DNA of 64,000 nucleotides, taken from assembly GCF_025698545.1 (NCBI RefSeq), contig NC_068571.1:53229733-53293732 (forward strand), in the 5' to 3' direction. The notes below the pieces were generated by a model. That model saw nothing but the letters and a program-made list of their open reading frames with translations. It had not been told where the DNA came from and made no database searches. Numbering within the stretch: position 1 is the first letter of the stretch; the number at the start of each line of letters is the position of its first letter. This document shows, piece after piece, positions 47,454 to 59,697 of this stretch. A program made the position numbers and the translations under genes. This stretch comes from Gossypium raimondii. Taxonomy: Eukaryota > Streptophyta > Magnoliopsida > Malvales > Malvaceae.

Positions 47454-48291
47454 GGAACCAAAGGTTATTTTGTTTGGTTTTGAAGTAAATTTCCGTGCTC
47501 ATGCAATGACACTCTAGAAAGTGTCGCACACTGGTATTGACTAATAAGATTGGTTAAATTATGGTTTTGGCCCCTATAATGTGGTAATTTATGAATTTTG
47601 TATTTAATTTGGTATGATTTATTTTTTTATTTTTATAATATGTTATTAATTGGTCCAAATTATTAATTCCTTTAACTATTTTTGTTAAGGTGATGACGTT
47701 GAATTTGTGAAAAAAAAGTTTCGTGTTAGCCAGAACTTTAAGGGTGTTTCTAAAAGTGATCTAATCAAACAAATATTTATATATCAAAGTGTTTTCAAAA
47801 ACTTTTCTTATCGAAAATAGTTAAAAATATGAATAATTTAAAACATTATTAACTTATGCAAAATTAAATTATAAATTTGAGCAGAACAAAATTCAATCGA
47901 AAGCTTTTCAAAGGCAATTTGGCCTTTCATTTTTCACGCTTCTTACGATATTACATATAGAAATATCTTTGTCTTAAATACATAAAAATATCAATTTTCA
48001 AACCATCAGTCATGCATGGGACAGACTTAAATTTAGTAGCGAGTGTACCATAAGACGAATTAATGTCCCAATTGACATTTGGTTTAGAGGACCACTTTAT
48101 AATATTTTTGATATTTTATCCAAATTATATACTTCATCCACCACCAACAAATAAGATTCCATTTACTTTGTTATCCTTATTTCAATAAAATATTTTGTTA
48201 ATTGTTTTAATTTCCATTTCTTTTCATTAGGTTTTGAGTTTTTTTCCTCTACTGCTGCTGAAAGATTTATATCAATATTATTATATTTTTC

Positions 48292-48628
48292 TAGGTAAAA
48301 GTATTATTCGACCCTCTATATTAAAGCTTATATTGCAATTTGCTTTCTACTAAAAAAATGAGTAAATTAATCTCTATAAATTAGATCAGTATTTCTTTTT
48401 AGAAATTCTATCAATTTTTTGCTGTTAAAAACTTATCCCTATAAGGTACACATGGCACGCCATGTCTCACTGTGTGGTTATTTCGTCAGCCACGTTAGTT
48501 TTTAACAATACAAATAGAAAGGACCCGTTTGCTCTTTGATCTAATGTACATGAGTCAATTTGTCTATTGTTTTAGTAGAGGGAACAAAATGCAATCTGAA
48601 AGGTCTCCAGGATACTTTTACTTAATTC
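48292..48628. mobile_element. Miniature inverted-repeat element, family A
   Basis: The ends TAGGTAAAAGTATTATTCG and the inverse of AGGATACTTTTACTTA pair. The internal text (GATCAGTATTTC, GGCACGCCATGTCTCAC, GTTAGTTTTTAACAA, TGATCTAATGTACA) runs in the same order as the copy at 20634-20961. Confidence 0.6.
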
Positions 48629-49719
48629 TTTTATAAAAAAATTTATTATATTTATTATATATGTTTGAAGTGTTCAAATAGTCTCAAACCACGATCGAAT
48701 TAATTAAACTTTAAAATATATAACTGTAAATCAAATCAATTTTTTTTTGTGAAAATTAATAATCAAATCAAATCAAACTAACTTTAATTAATTTAATTTG
48801 GTTTTGATTTAACCAAACTAAAATAATATTCTAAGGTTTTCAATTTTTTAAATGCTTAAATATTTTATGTTTTATTTAAAATTTTAATATATATTTTTAC
48901 TTTGGCCCACTACCATTTACAATTTTAATTAAAACTTTATTGATCCATTGAGCTTATACTTAATAATTTCAGATGATTAATTAATAATCGAAATTTTAAG
49001 AATTTTATAATTGATGTTAAACTAAACTAACTTCAGTGGCGGATAGATTAATGGAAGTAAATAGATATAATTAGATGAAAGCAACCTAATAAGTAATAAG
49101 AGTGTTGCAACTTCATGTGATTGTGATCCAAAGGAGAGGGAAATGAATCAATGTGAAGTCTCAACTACCATATGAAGGATGGCCATCTGCCATGCATGCA
49201 TGCTTCCAATTTGACTCAAAATATAAAATCTGGCAACAGACGCCTGCTTTGAATTGAATGTCTCATCTGCCCTTTTTTTTAGGTTGGATGTCCAAAGAAG
49301 ACCCCACTCCATTTAAAACATCACCCTCCACTCACATATACACATATTGTGCTATGGACTTCCACTATCACCTGTAAACAATGTGGAGTGAGAAAGAAAG
49401 GGAACGAAAGATCAGTATTTGAGTTCAGTGTTCATGTTTATTTTGATATTCAAATTAAATGATATCGTATTGTCTAATAAAAATTTAATACGTGTGCTCT
49501 GGGTACTTAATTAGGATAAAAGAAACCCAAATACTCAATTGATTATTGAAGTCAAGTTTAGGTATTTAGCTAGGATAAGAAAAATGTCAAGTATCAAATT
49601 GGAAAAATTCAGGTACCAAATTGAAATAATAATAAAAAGCTCAAGTAACGAATGATACATTAAAACTAAACTCAAATGCCAAATAGTATATTAATCCTTT
49701 GTGAAAACAACGGCACTAT

Positions 49720-49890
49720 AATTAAGGTCTAATAGTGGTTTTAATCCTTTCCATTATCTTAAAATTTGAGATTTAATCTTTTCTTTTAATTTAGACTTAT
49801 TAATAACATTGTAAAATTAGAAATACCAAATTATGTCAAATTAAAGTAAAAAAATAAAGTCCAATTTCAAAATAATAAAGAGATAAAATC
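49720..49890. mobile_element. Family D miniature-element remnant (internally shortened)
   Basis: The left part AAAATTTGAGATTTAATC and the right part TCCAATTTCAAAATAATAAA mirror each other and match the ends of 61606-61960. Only the tips and a short centre remain. Confidence 0.4.
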
Positions 49891-51419
49891 AATGTTTTTG
49901 GAACTGAATTAATGGTTGAATAGATTAGGTCACCGATTTTAAATTTGACCTTCAATTAAATAAATTATTTAAAAAGAACTCATAAAAAATTACAGTTTAA
50001 CTAAGTTATACCATTTTGCAAATCAATCCGATCTAATTTCAACAACCTTACTAAAAAACCATAGATAGTTTGGAGTTTGATTGTCGGCCATCGCTGATAA
50101 AACAAAAGGAAAAGTTGTGTGTGGGGATGGAGGAAGGCATCAGTTGGAGTCCAAAGAGCTTGAAAACGTGTGGAAAAACTTTTAGTCGTCCAATGGCTTA
50201 CCAGAAAAGTGCATGTGGGGGCTGCATGCAAACGTCTATTGCTTGGACCAATATTGAGATGGCAACTCACCCAAAATTGGTAGCCAACTCCATGATTAAT
50301 TATTTCTTTTCCTCAATTTCACTTTCTTTTCCAAATTAAAGAAAACATGTTGGGGGGTCAAAATACACGGTTTAAGTCAAATTAAAAATAATATTTAAAT
50401 AAGTCTCTTCCAATAATATCAACTTCAAATTCTTGAAAGAACACTTAGCATCCACATAGTCCTATGCTTTGTCATGGTCTATAAAACCTATAAACAAAGG
50501 ATTCAATTGATATTTTCTTAATATAGAATTATACTAGATATCAATAATATAGGGTATATAAATTGGTATATCCTTTACAAATTTATTAGATGATTAAAAA
50601 AGTGATGCTATTGGTTACTGTATACCCTACCATGGCTTACTCTTATAAAATAATTAAAAGTAACATTCTCTTATTTAGAAGTCAATAATCAATAAAGTTT
50701 TTGGTCAAAATCTCTGATACATGACAGTTGAAAAAATTTTATATTTTAGAGATTAAATTAATTGTTAACTTTTTTACTACGACCTTAATTGAATTAAGAA
50801 TTTAATCAAAATTTTAAATTGTTTTACAATAACTTTTTTAATTTAAAACAACATAATTTTATAGGACTTGGGGTTCTAAGGCAAATTCAGTGATTTATTC
50901 TATTAAAAAATAGTCGACTTACTTTAAGATTGTTAGGATATGAATAAATACTCGATGGTTAAACAGGCTTGCATTCTTTCTTTCTTATTCCCATTTTTTC
51001 TCATCAAGCTTAATCAAACAATCTAAAAAAATTTAGTATCAGCTTTAAAAAGAATCCGTAAAATTAGGGGTGAATACAATATGGGGTGGGCTTTGGGTTG
51101 AAAGTTAGAAACCAATCCGTGACCCATAAACAACCACTGGCCATCCCTCCTTCCGAGGTTTAAATATTTTTATAAATTTTCTATAATTATTTAAAAATCA
51201 AGATTCATTCATCCTAAACATATAAAATTAATTAAATAATAATAATATAAAGAAATTATAAAAAATTATTTTAAAAAAATTCAACAATGCTTCTCAAGTA
51301 TCATGCATGCTCCTTAGTCCCCTGCAAAACAAATCATTGAACATTTTCATAATTTTGTGATTTCCCCATGGTGAACTTGAGACACTGAAAGCTAAAGAAA
51401 GCAAGCAGGTATAATAATT

Positions 51420-51725
51420 TATTTGACTCTCTAATTTTATAAAAAAGTTATAACTTGCATTATCTGTCAAATCACCTCAAAATAGTTGCGTAGCATCCAT
51501 ATGGCAATCTACGTGTATGTCACATTAGCAATTAATTAATCTTTAAAAATAAAAAAATAAAAATTTTATTTTTAAAAAATATTTTATAATTTTTATGAAT
51601 TTTTTAATTTTAAAAATTAATTAATTGATAACGTGACGTTCACGTGACAATTCGTGTGTATGTCACGTCAATAAAATTAACTAATATTAATTTTTTTCTT
51701 TTATTTTTGAACAATTTGATAAACA
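51420..51725. mobile_element. AT-rich inverted-repeat remnant, possibly family C
   Basis: Two related blocks, CTACGTGTATGTCACATTAGC and GTGTGTATGTCACGTCAATA, flank a symmetric AT stretch (AATTAATTAATC ... AATTAATTAATTG). The ends are poorly defined. Confidence 0.35.
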
Positions 51726-52170
51726 ATATAATTTCAAGAATTAAAAAGAGTTGAAAATAAACACACTTATCATATCATATGCCACTAGTTATGGTGTGGA
51801 CCAAACCTCATAAAAAGGGCTCCTCTTCACTAGGTTACCAAGTGATAATGGAGTTGTTTCAATCCGTGTCGTAGGCCATGTTTATATAAATAACAAGACA
51901 GGCTTCCACATCATACCAACCAAGAGGGGCGTGCTCGATAGGACATTTTCCTAATTTTCAGATTAGGCCTTGGGTTAATACTATTTCTACCTTAGGAAGC
52001 AAGGATGTGGGCACTTTCTATTGGAGGATGGTCGGATTTAGGCCTTGTGCGACTATTGCCAAGTGAACACCAGGCCCTGCTCTTCTTATCTCTTCAAAAG
52101 TCGGTTTCAATTGATATGATCTACAAAATGGGCTCTCTTGGCTAGGGCCTACTTGCTTCCTTTGCTTTTA

Positions 52171-52911
52171 TGTTTTAACTACTACTCGATTATTAGTAAT
52201 ATTTTTGGTCATCTAATTATGAATAGGTATAAAATTATCAGTTAATTATTTGAATATTTTTTTGTCACACAATTATTCGAATTTTTATTTTTTTGTCACT
52301 AGTCATTAAACCACCTAATGGAAAGATAATTTGGCAACTTTTAGGATTAGCATAATATCGACTTTAACCTCAACATTTATACATAATATCAATTCAGTAG
52401 TGACTCCAAAAATTGATCTTCAACATTTACACTTGTGTAATTTTTTGTTTTGTTTTTTTTTGTTGTTGTTTTACTTTTGTTTGTGACATTGAGGGTTAAT
52501 TTTAAAAGAATGAGAAAAGATGAAATTATTATATTAGATCTTTTGGAGTTTCTATTTTTGGTATATTTCCGATCAAATTTATCTGATAGATTTGTTCTTT
52601 TTAGCTTTTTAGGTGAAAGTGTCACAAAAAAAGTAGAATTAAAAAAAAAAGAGACCAAATTGCACAATGTGTAAACATTGAGGTTGTTTTTTTTATAGCC
52701 AAGACTAAATTGACACATTGCATAAATATTGAAGGTTAAAATTGCTATTATGCCAATTTTAGAAGTTGTTATGTCATCTTTCCATCAGCCATTTAACGGC
52801 GGGTGACCGTAAAAGAAAAAATCAAATAGTTGGGCAACCATTTTGTAACTTTTTATAATTAGATGGGCATGAAAGATACTTACTAATAGTTGGATGAGTG
52901 TAGTTTACCCT
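52171..52911. mobile_element. Miniature inverted-repeat element, family B (long form)
   Basis: The left CGATTATTAGTAATATTTTTGG and GTCATCTAATTATGAATAGG are mirrored at the right by CTAATTATAAAAAGTTACAAAA and TCCAACTATTAGTAAG (as reverse complements). The right end is GTAGTTTACCC. The interior holds two mirrored blocks with TCAACATTTA (about 52365-52450 and 52665-52745), suggesting a second element or an internal palindrome. Confidence 0.5.
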
Positions 52912-54104
52912 TTTTTTTTTCTTTTATCATAATCTTTTACTTGTTGATACCCAATCAAAGCACTAACTTAGTGGCAAAACTTATGTAGGTTTTAAGTTAA
53001 TTAGCACAAGGTTAAAAGTTAGATTCCTTTATTTATAAGCTCTTTCTTCCTTCTCTTATACAATGTCATTGCATGCTTATTCTTTTTAAAGAAAAAATCC
53101 ATATATAAGTATCTTTTATGATTCTTCAAATTTGTACATTAATAAATCAAATTCTAAATTGATTCTAAATTTTAAAAGTTTTGATTGAATATTCAAAATA
53201 GTATTATATCGTTAGGTTTTTTGACAATCTAATCATCACTTATGCATTAAATATTAGTTTGGGCGTGATTCACGTTATTTATATAGTAGACATATGAGTC
53301 TCTAAAATTTGATCTCATATTTAAAATATGCTTCATGTCGATATGATCTAAAATTTAATACTCAAATTAAGGGTTATACCGACGGAAGAGTATGGTCATC
53401 TATACAATACTTTTACTTTGATGATTCAATTTATAACATTTTGAAGTTCGTGGATCAATTTAAAATATGGATAATAATTTACAAGATGCTTGATTGAATT
53501 AACCAAATTATAATGTAAATAAAATGCTTTAGATTAACTAGCGGCTTACACACTATATTCAAGTATAGATATGAAAATGCAACATGACTTGAGCATATGA
53601 ATTATATTCTTGATAACATTAAGGAATAGACATGACATAGAGCAAGATATGCTTGTATCAATGTACTTGGACAATGTTTATGTATGTTGGATTATTGGTT
53701 CACATATGAAATATCAACTTAAAAACATCTAGTGATTTTACAACCCGACAAAAGAAAAAGACATTGGTGCATATATATGGTTTTTGCATTAGACAAATGT
53801 CAAGTATAAAATTGGGGGAGAGGGAGAGCACATATTACAGATTGCAGAACATAATGCTACATGGCCCATGCAAAAATTGAAGTTGACATACATAAGAGGG
53901 AACATTGAATGCATGCTTGAGTGGTCTTTTGCAATATTCATGTAAACTTGGAACAGCACATGTTCTGCAATATGGAACATGTGTTATAAATATATATAGT
54001 GATAGTGGGATAGGATTAGGAAGCAACTGTCATTGTATATCCCATATTGCTTTCTATTGTTTGATCTTGGTGTATATAAACAAAGTTTTGAAGCTCAACT
54101 TGCT

Positions 54105-54330
54105 TTCTTTTGGTTTAATTATGCTCACGGTATCTGTACTCTTTCAAGTTTTTGAAATTTAATTCCAAAAATTTAGTCCCGTTACTCATATGATTTAAAA
54201 ATTAAAGTCCAATTGATAGCATTGTTAATGAAATTCTATTAAATGTGAATATATGTTATCAGTTGGACTCTAATTTTGAAATTAGCCCTTTGAATGTTAA
54301 ATGACACATTCAATTTAACCAAAAAAATCA
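54105..54330. mobile_element. Family D-like remnant
   Basis: It holds GGTTTAATTATGCTCACGG, then TTTTTGAAATTTAATTCC and AGTCCAATTGATAGC, which resemble the family D left half. There is no clear right end. Confidence 0.3.
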
Positions 54331-55800
54331 TCAATTGGTTAATTTTAAAATTAGACATGCAAAATGATGAAATTATTGTAATTAAAAGTAAAACAAACTA
54401 AACCCGAAAAGTAGAAAAAGAAAAACTGGGGTCACAATTAAACCCTTCCTTTTTCATATTTTCATTTTCCCCAATTATAATTTTTGCTACATTAGTGTAA
54501 TTTCAAGGTTGATGGATATAAATATATAGTTGGATTAATCAATGATATCTTTTTTACAATCACAAGATTTAAAATTACTCTTATTCCCACAATGATGGCA
54601 AAAAGAAAAATCCCATTGATTCTGTAATGACTACGAGCTGTAGACAAGACAAGATACGATAAGGTTGAAGTGCTGCAATTGATATGAACAGACATGTAAT
54701 TGCAACATCACTTGATATACATAAAGCTACCTAAACAAGACAAACTTGTAACTGTTTATTACAAACTAATTAATAAACTAACAAACCATATAAAAATAAA
54801 TAGTAATCAAACTCATAGATAGCAATGAGAAAAAAAATTGTAGACCAAAAAAGTGAAGAACATTTGCAGTGATTTGGTCTGTGGATTCTGTGTCCTATCA
54901 CTGCCAAAGGTTGTTATGTGAATATATTCTACTATCTTTTTTTTCCTCCTGTTTATTTTATTTATTTATAAATTCATGTGATTTTCCTCTATTAAATATT
55001 ATGTTTCCAAAACTTATCCCCTTGTCAGCTTTGTGGTTCAAGATCACTTCAATTCAACACCAGCTTCCGGCAGTGGCAATCATAAGCACAAGTTAGCTGG
55101 ACCAAGTTGTGCGAAGAAGAAAGCAAATAGGCGAAAAGGTTCAGAGTTTGTATTAATTTCTCTCATGAATTTCAATTTATCGGAACTGAGATGAGGGTAA
55201 TAGGGAATTGGTTGAAAGTGTGTTTTTGAGGTTTGATGCACTTAGGTCAACAATCCGTTAATAAAATAATGATGAAGTGGTTATTTGGAATAATTTTTCT
55301 ACCAAGAATAATTAAATTGATTATAATATATTTTTGATTAAATCATAAAATATTTTAGAAAAAAAATAAAATCATTTAAATTTTTATGATGTATTATTAT
55401 CTGATTAAAAAAATAAACAGATGAGACAAAGATGTGATGATGTTTAGTCAACTTTGATGTGATTTTAATGAAATGGCTTATCTTTTCAACCCATGATGAG
55501 AATTGGAACCTTTTTTGGGTCAGTTTGAATAAAGCTAAGATCATCTCATTGTCATTATGACAAGATCCTTCATATTTTGTATGTATATTTACTCTTCTGT
55601 CAATAGAGTTTTTTGGTATGTAGAGTTATATTAATTTGGAAATAAAGTTGAGTTTTTTTACAGAAATTGGTGACGGGTGTTGTTTTACTAAACTATGTAA
55701 AGCAAGCTTCTTCTTCTTTTTCTTTCCACAGCTTTCATCAATGTTTTGCTTTTAAATCGTTGAACCTGTAGCTTTTCAATTCTCTTGGATGATTGATCTT

Positions 55801-56313
55801 CTGCTTTCAACTGTATTTTTGTTTGGTTCATTCGTTGTAAAAGATTGAATTAATAAAACCTTGTTAAAAATATTGATTCGCAATCATTGCTGATTGTGAA
55901 TTGGATTCACAATTCTTTAGTTTCGCATTGTTCTTTTGGATTTTGCATTAAAAACAAAACATCTAAAATTTGTCTTAGAATGAAAAATCTAATTTTTTCA
56001 TTTCATCATGAAAACGTAATGTGAACCGTCCAGATTAATGAAAAGCAAATGAATGTATGAATCACAAGAAATTCATGGATCTTGACAATTTACATATATA
56101 CACACACAATAGTTTTGCATGCAAAATCCAGAAGAATAATGTGAAACTACAGAATTGTGAATCCAATTCACAATAATAATGATTGCGAATCAACAAAGCA
56201 TCTCCTAAAATTTTTACTTACTTTTAACACTCCAACTCAAGATTTTTTTTCAATCTTTTACAAAAACAAACAACCAATGAACCATAACATAAACAAAAAT
56301 ACAGCTGAAAGCA
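55801..56313. repeat. Long foldback: inverted repeat with about 150-190 bp arms
   Basis: The left arm, 55801-55948, and right arm, 56118-56313, are reverse complements with a few mismatches and small gaps. Paired text includes GATTCGCAATCATT, TTGTGAATTGGATTCACAAT (itself nearly palindromic), GGATTTTGCAT and TTCAACTGTATTTTTGTTT (with TTCAGCTGTATTTTTGTTT). The loop is about 170 bp. An RNA copy would form a long, imperfect hairpin. Confidence 0.75.
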
Positions 56314-56984
56314 TAACGTAGAGTGAGGGTGGGCTACTCCCCTATATATTATTTAATTCGATTAATTATTCAATTTCGACTCGATTTAACCGATAACCGA
56401 AATTTTAAAAAGTTATTAACTGACTTCCGACTAAATTAATTTCGACCATCGACCAATTAACCGAATTCGATTAATTCGATTTTAACCAGACTTTGAACAC
56501 CCCTACCTCCAACATAATCTAAATCCAACTCTTACTTGACCAAATAGGCCATAATTTTTAATTTTTATATTTCTTTCATCAAATAGAATAATAATTTTTG
56601 TTTTTTTTTTTATTTTTTAATGATACTATTAATTATTTTCTAGATATATTTATATTAGAGCAAATTTTATTATCATATATTTTAAACTAATATTATATAT
56701 AAAAAAGTATTTTTGGTAACTATCCCAGGACGAGTGGGACGAGCTTTTCCTAAACCCGATTTCAACCCAATTGATTGAAGAATTAAACTCTCTCCAAAAC
56801 TCAATTTCAAAAATTGAAGAACATTTTTAATATTTACTTTTTTAATATCAAACAAATGATATCATTAACTATCCCGATTAAATTCCTCACATTGATTTTT
56901 CTTTAAAACATCTTTCTAATTCATCATGCTAATATGGATTTTTTTTTGTGTGTGTGTATGTATGTTAGAAGGGACGTTTTAGGG

Positions 56985-57125
56985 GAATAACATTTTAATT
57001 AGAATATCAACAATGTTAACTATTAAAACTACTTCAAGACATTATAAAAGTAAAAGATACCATATTATGTCAAATTAAAATATAGACAAATCCTAAATTT
57101 GAAAATAGTAAAAGAATCAAAACCA
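56985..57125. mobile_element. Family D right-half remnant
   Basis: ACTATTAAAACTACTTCAAG, ATATTATGTCAAATTAAAAT and TCCTAAATTTGAAAATAGTA match the right half of the family D text. The left half is missing. Confidence 0.3.
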
Positions 57126-57464
57126 AAGTATGACCTCAATGATGCAAATGGAGAAAAGCAATCTACAAAGCTTCTATCTAAAATGCAATGAATATTTGTT
57201 CATTTTTATGATACGACATCCATCCTAACTTTAAATTTGAACTTCATTAATTTAGAACTTATTACATTACCTTTGCTAGTCTTACATGTGTCCCCTTCAA
57301 ACATATTTCGCATCAGGCGAATTTTTAATATTAGATAGTTTCGCAATAAACTTAAAAAGACCTTCGTGCAAGACTACTTCCATCATGAACACATGAAATC
57401 TTAAGCCTATTGATTGTTTGGTCATCCTAAATGTCACGGCATCAACCTATGGAGTCACATCGTC

Positions 57465-57570
57465 ATCACCCCTATAAAGAGACAAAATGTGATACACCCA
57501 ATGGGATTTTGACACGCGATACACCCCTAGCTCATGTATACAAGCCTTCCCATTGTACTAAGAAAGCAAA
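57465..57570 (-). mobile_element. tRNA-derived SINE trace
   Basis: On the minus strand an A-box-like TTAGTACAATGGGAAGG (about 57547-57562) is followed, about 30 bp on, by a B-box-like GTGTCAAAATCCCATTGGG (about 57496-57515). The latter is one or two substitutions from GGTTCGAATCCC. Order and spacing fit a tRNA-like pol III promoter. No tRNA cloverleaf or anticodon stem is intact. Confidence 0.45.
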
Positions 57571-59697
57571 GAATAACAACTTAGTCAAAACACTCCCTAC
57601 CCTTTCCATTCTATTAGTTATCCTATACACCCTTCTCAACCACCAAACACAAAGACTCTTCGCCCAATCTAGGTGACCCACCTCAATTTTTCCAATTCAA
57701 TCCCCCTTTTACCGATTTAATATGTCAACAGAATTATATCATAAACATGTTTATAACTTTGACGTAATAATGATGTTCAATTATAGCACCCCACCAAATG
57801 TTTCTAAATCCTCTTTAAAAAAAGGGTTTTGATTTGAATTGATACATAAACATCCACCAGATGTAATGTAATATTGTTTGAAAATCAAGAAAACAAAAAG
57901 AAGGTTTGAAAGGTTAGTTTGTCTAATCTACACATGAAATTAAACCTCTTTTAACTTTTTTTTTGTTCTTCTTTTTGGTGTTTAATTTCAAGCAAAAGAG
58001 GACACAATTTTGAGACCAAAGGAGGAGGGCTTGGCACATGGTCCCAACATGTTGTGGGTGTATTAAGACAAGATTAGGGTATAGGAGGGTTTGAGTGGGT
58101 AGACCCCCAATGTAAAAATGTTTGGGTTAAGTAAAGTGTGAAACCCTAGAAACAGACAACATTGTTCCTATGCATGTGCTGCTATTTATATGTAACATTC
58201 CCCAAAAAAAAAAAAGTTTTTATAAACAACCCCAACCATCCTTTTCTTTAATTATATTTCTCTTTTTTTCTTCAAAATCCCCAGCATTATATCCTTATTG
58301 TATCTTGGTATAGGATATATACCATAACATGCACATTGGAAACTTGAGTTATATATATATTCATTTACCTTTAGATTTTGTGTAACATTTACTGCACCAT
58401 TCACTATACTCAAAGGGTAATAAAGTTTCACGTAATCCTACGTGTAGACAAGCACACATGGCTTAGTTTAATAGAGTTTAAAAAAGCTAAATTATTCCAG
58501 TCCTTATACTTTAGAAAACTTTGATATTTAGTCCCTATACTTAAAAAATCAAATTATTTTACTTTTTTATTTATAAATCTTAGCCCACGTATTATAACGT
58601 GTACTTCCTGAGTTTATATTGATTTTCTTTAAAAGCTAGTGTCGTTGCATGGATGTATTGATGGTAAATTTGAACTAAAAATATGAATGGGGTTAGTGAT
58701 TGGATTAAGATTTTCAAATCGAAAAAGTAAAAGAAATTGATTTTTAATTCTTTAAGCATAATAACTAAATAGCAAAGTTTATTCAAGTAGAGGACTGATG
58801 GAAAATTTTGATCACCAAACAAGCAAACAGTGTTACTTTCTATTGGGTAATCACACATTCACGCATAGAAATGTTTAAGATATACTTGGCTTTTATATAT
58901 TTGGGGTGGGGGGGGGTCCAAAATACCTCCTTTATGTTCACATTAAACATGTGGGGCTGTATCTAAATTTTGTAGAAATGAATTCCAAATTGCAGCAACA
59001 AAGCTTGCAGTCCTGGTCACAAACGATTGACAAATTAACAACCAAACATGCAAATAAACAGTAGGACTTGCAAAAGCATTTCCAACAGCCCACGCTACAT
59101 TCTTGAAACTTTTGGCATTCAATATAAAAACATATTTTATATAGAAAAGTTCAATAATGCATCTCAAAACATTATATGTAGAAATCTATAGTTGGCATAT
59201 ATAAACGTGTATATACACACCTTTAAGCATTTACTTTTTTTATATATTATTATCATATAAAAAAAATCCACCTCTCTTGCCTTCAATCCTGCCTTAGTAT
59301 TGGAAACTGCATCAAGCTACTGATAAATAAAATATATAAAATAAAATTTTAATTTAATTTAATTTAAGACCAATTTTTCGATTTTTTTTCAGTCTAATTC
59401 CAATGACGGCCCCTATGCCGTTGGCCTTGCTTGATTATTTTCTTTATTTTAAAAAATTTGTTTCTCTCTCTTTTTCTTGTTATTAATAAAAGGCCATCGG
59501 GAGAATAGCAAGTGATATTCAAACATAAGCCAAAGAAAGATATAGAAGCAAAACCAAAAATGCCTACTTCACAGTCACACTGAGGAAGAAAAACAGTGAC
59601 CAAATATATCAGAAAAAAAAAAAAAAAAGAGCCAAACCGAAGCTGTTTCTTTCCCCTTGTCGTTGTTTGTTTCTTGTTCCAAATAGTATATATTATT

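Larger units (their letters stand above)
47530..59697. other. 12 kb gene-poor intergenic region
   Basis: No protein-coding gene, tRNA or other RNA gene can be supported here. It contains miniature elements (listed separately), one long foldback (55801-56313), a SINE trace (about 57465-57565), and one stretch of higher-complexity sequence (about 51780-52165) of unknown origin. Short open frames exist throughout but none resembles a known family. Confidence 0.5.

Noticed and set aside
50001-50339. Overlapping frames on both strands (about 89 codons each)
   Set aside because: No conserved motif, no intron-exon context, and no relative in the window.
57496-57562. A tRNA gene
   Set aside because: The A- and B-box words are present but no cloverleaf pairing or anticodon stem is intact.
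57431-57676. An 81-codon frame
   Set aside because: It overlaps the tRNA-like SINE trace and is explained by it.
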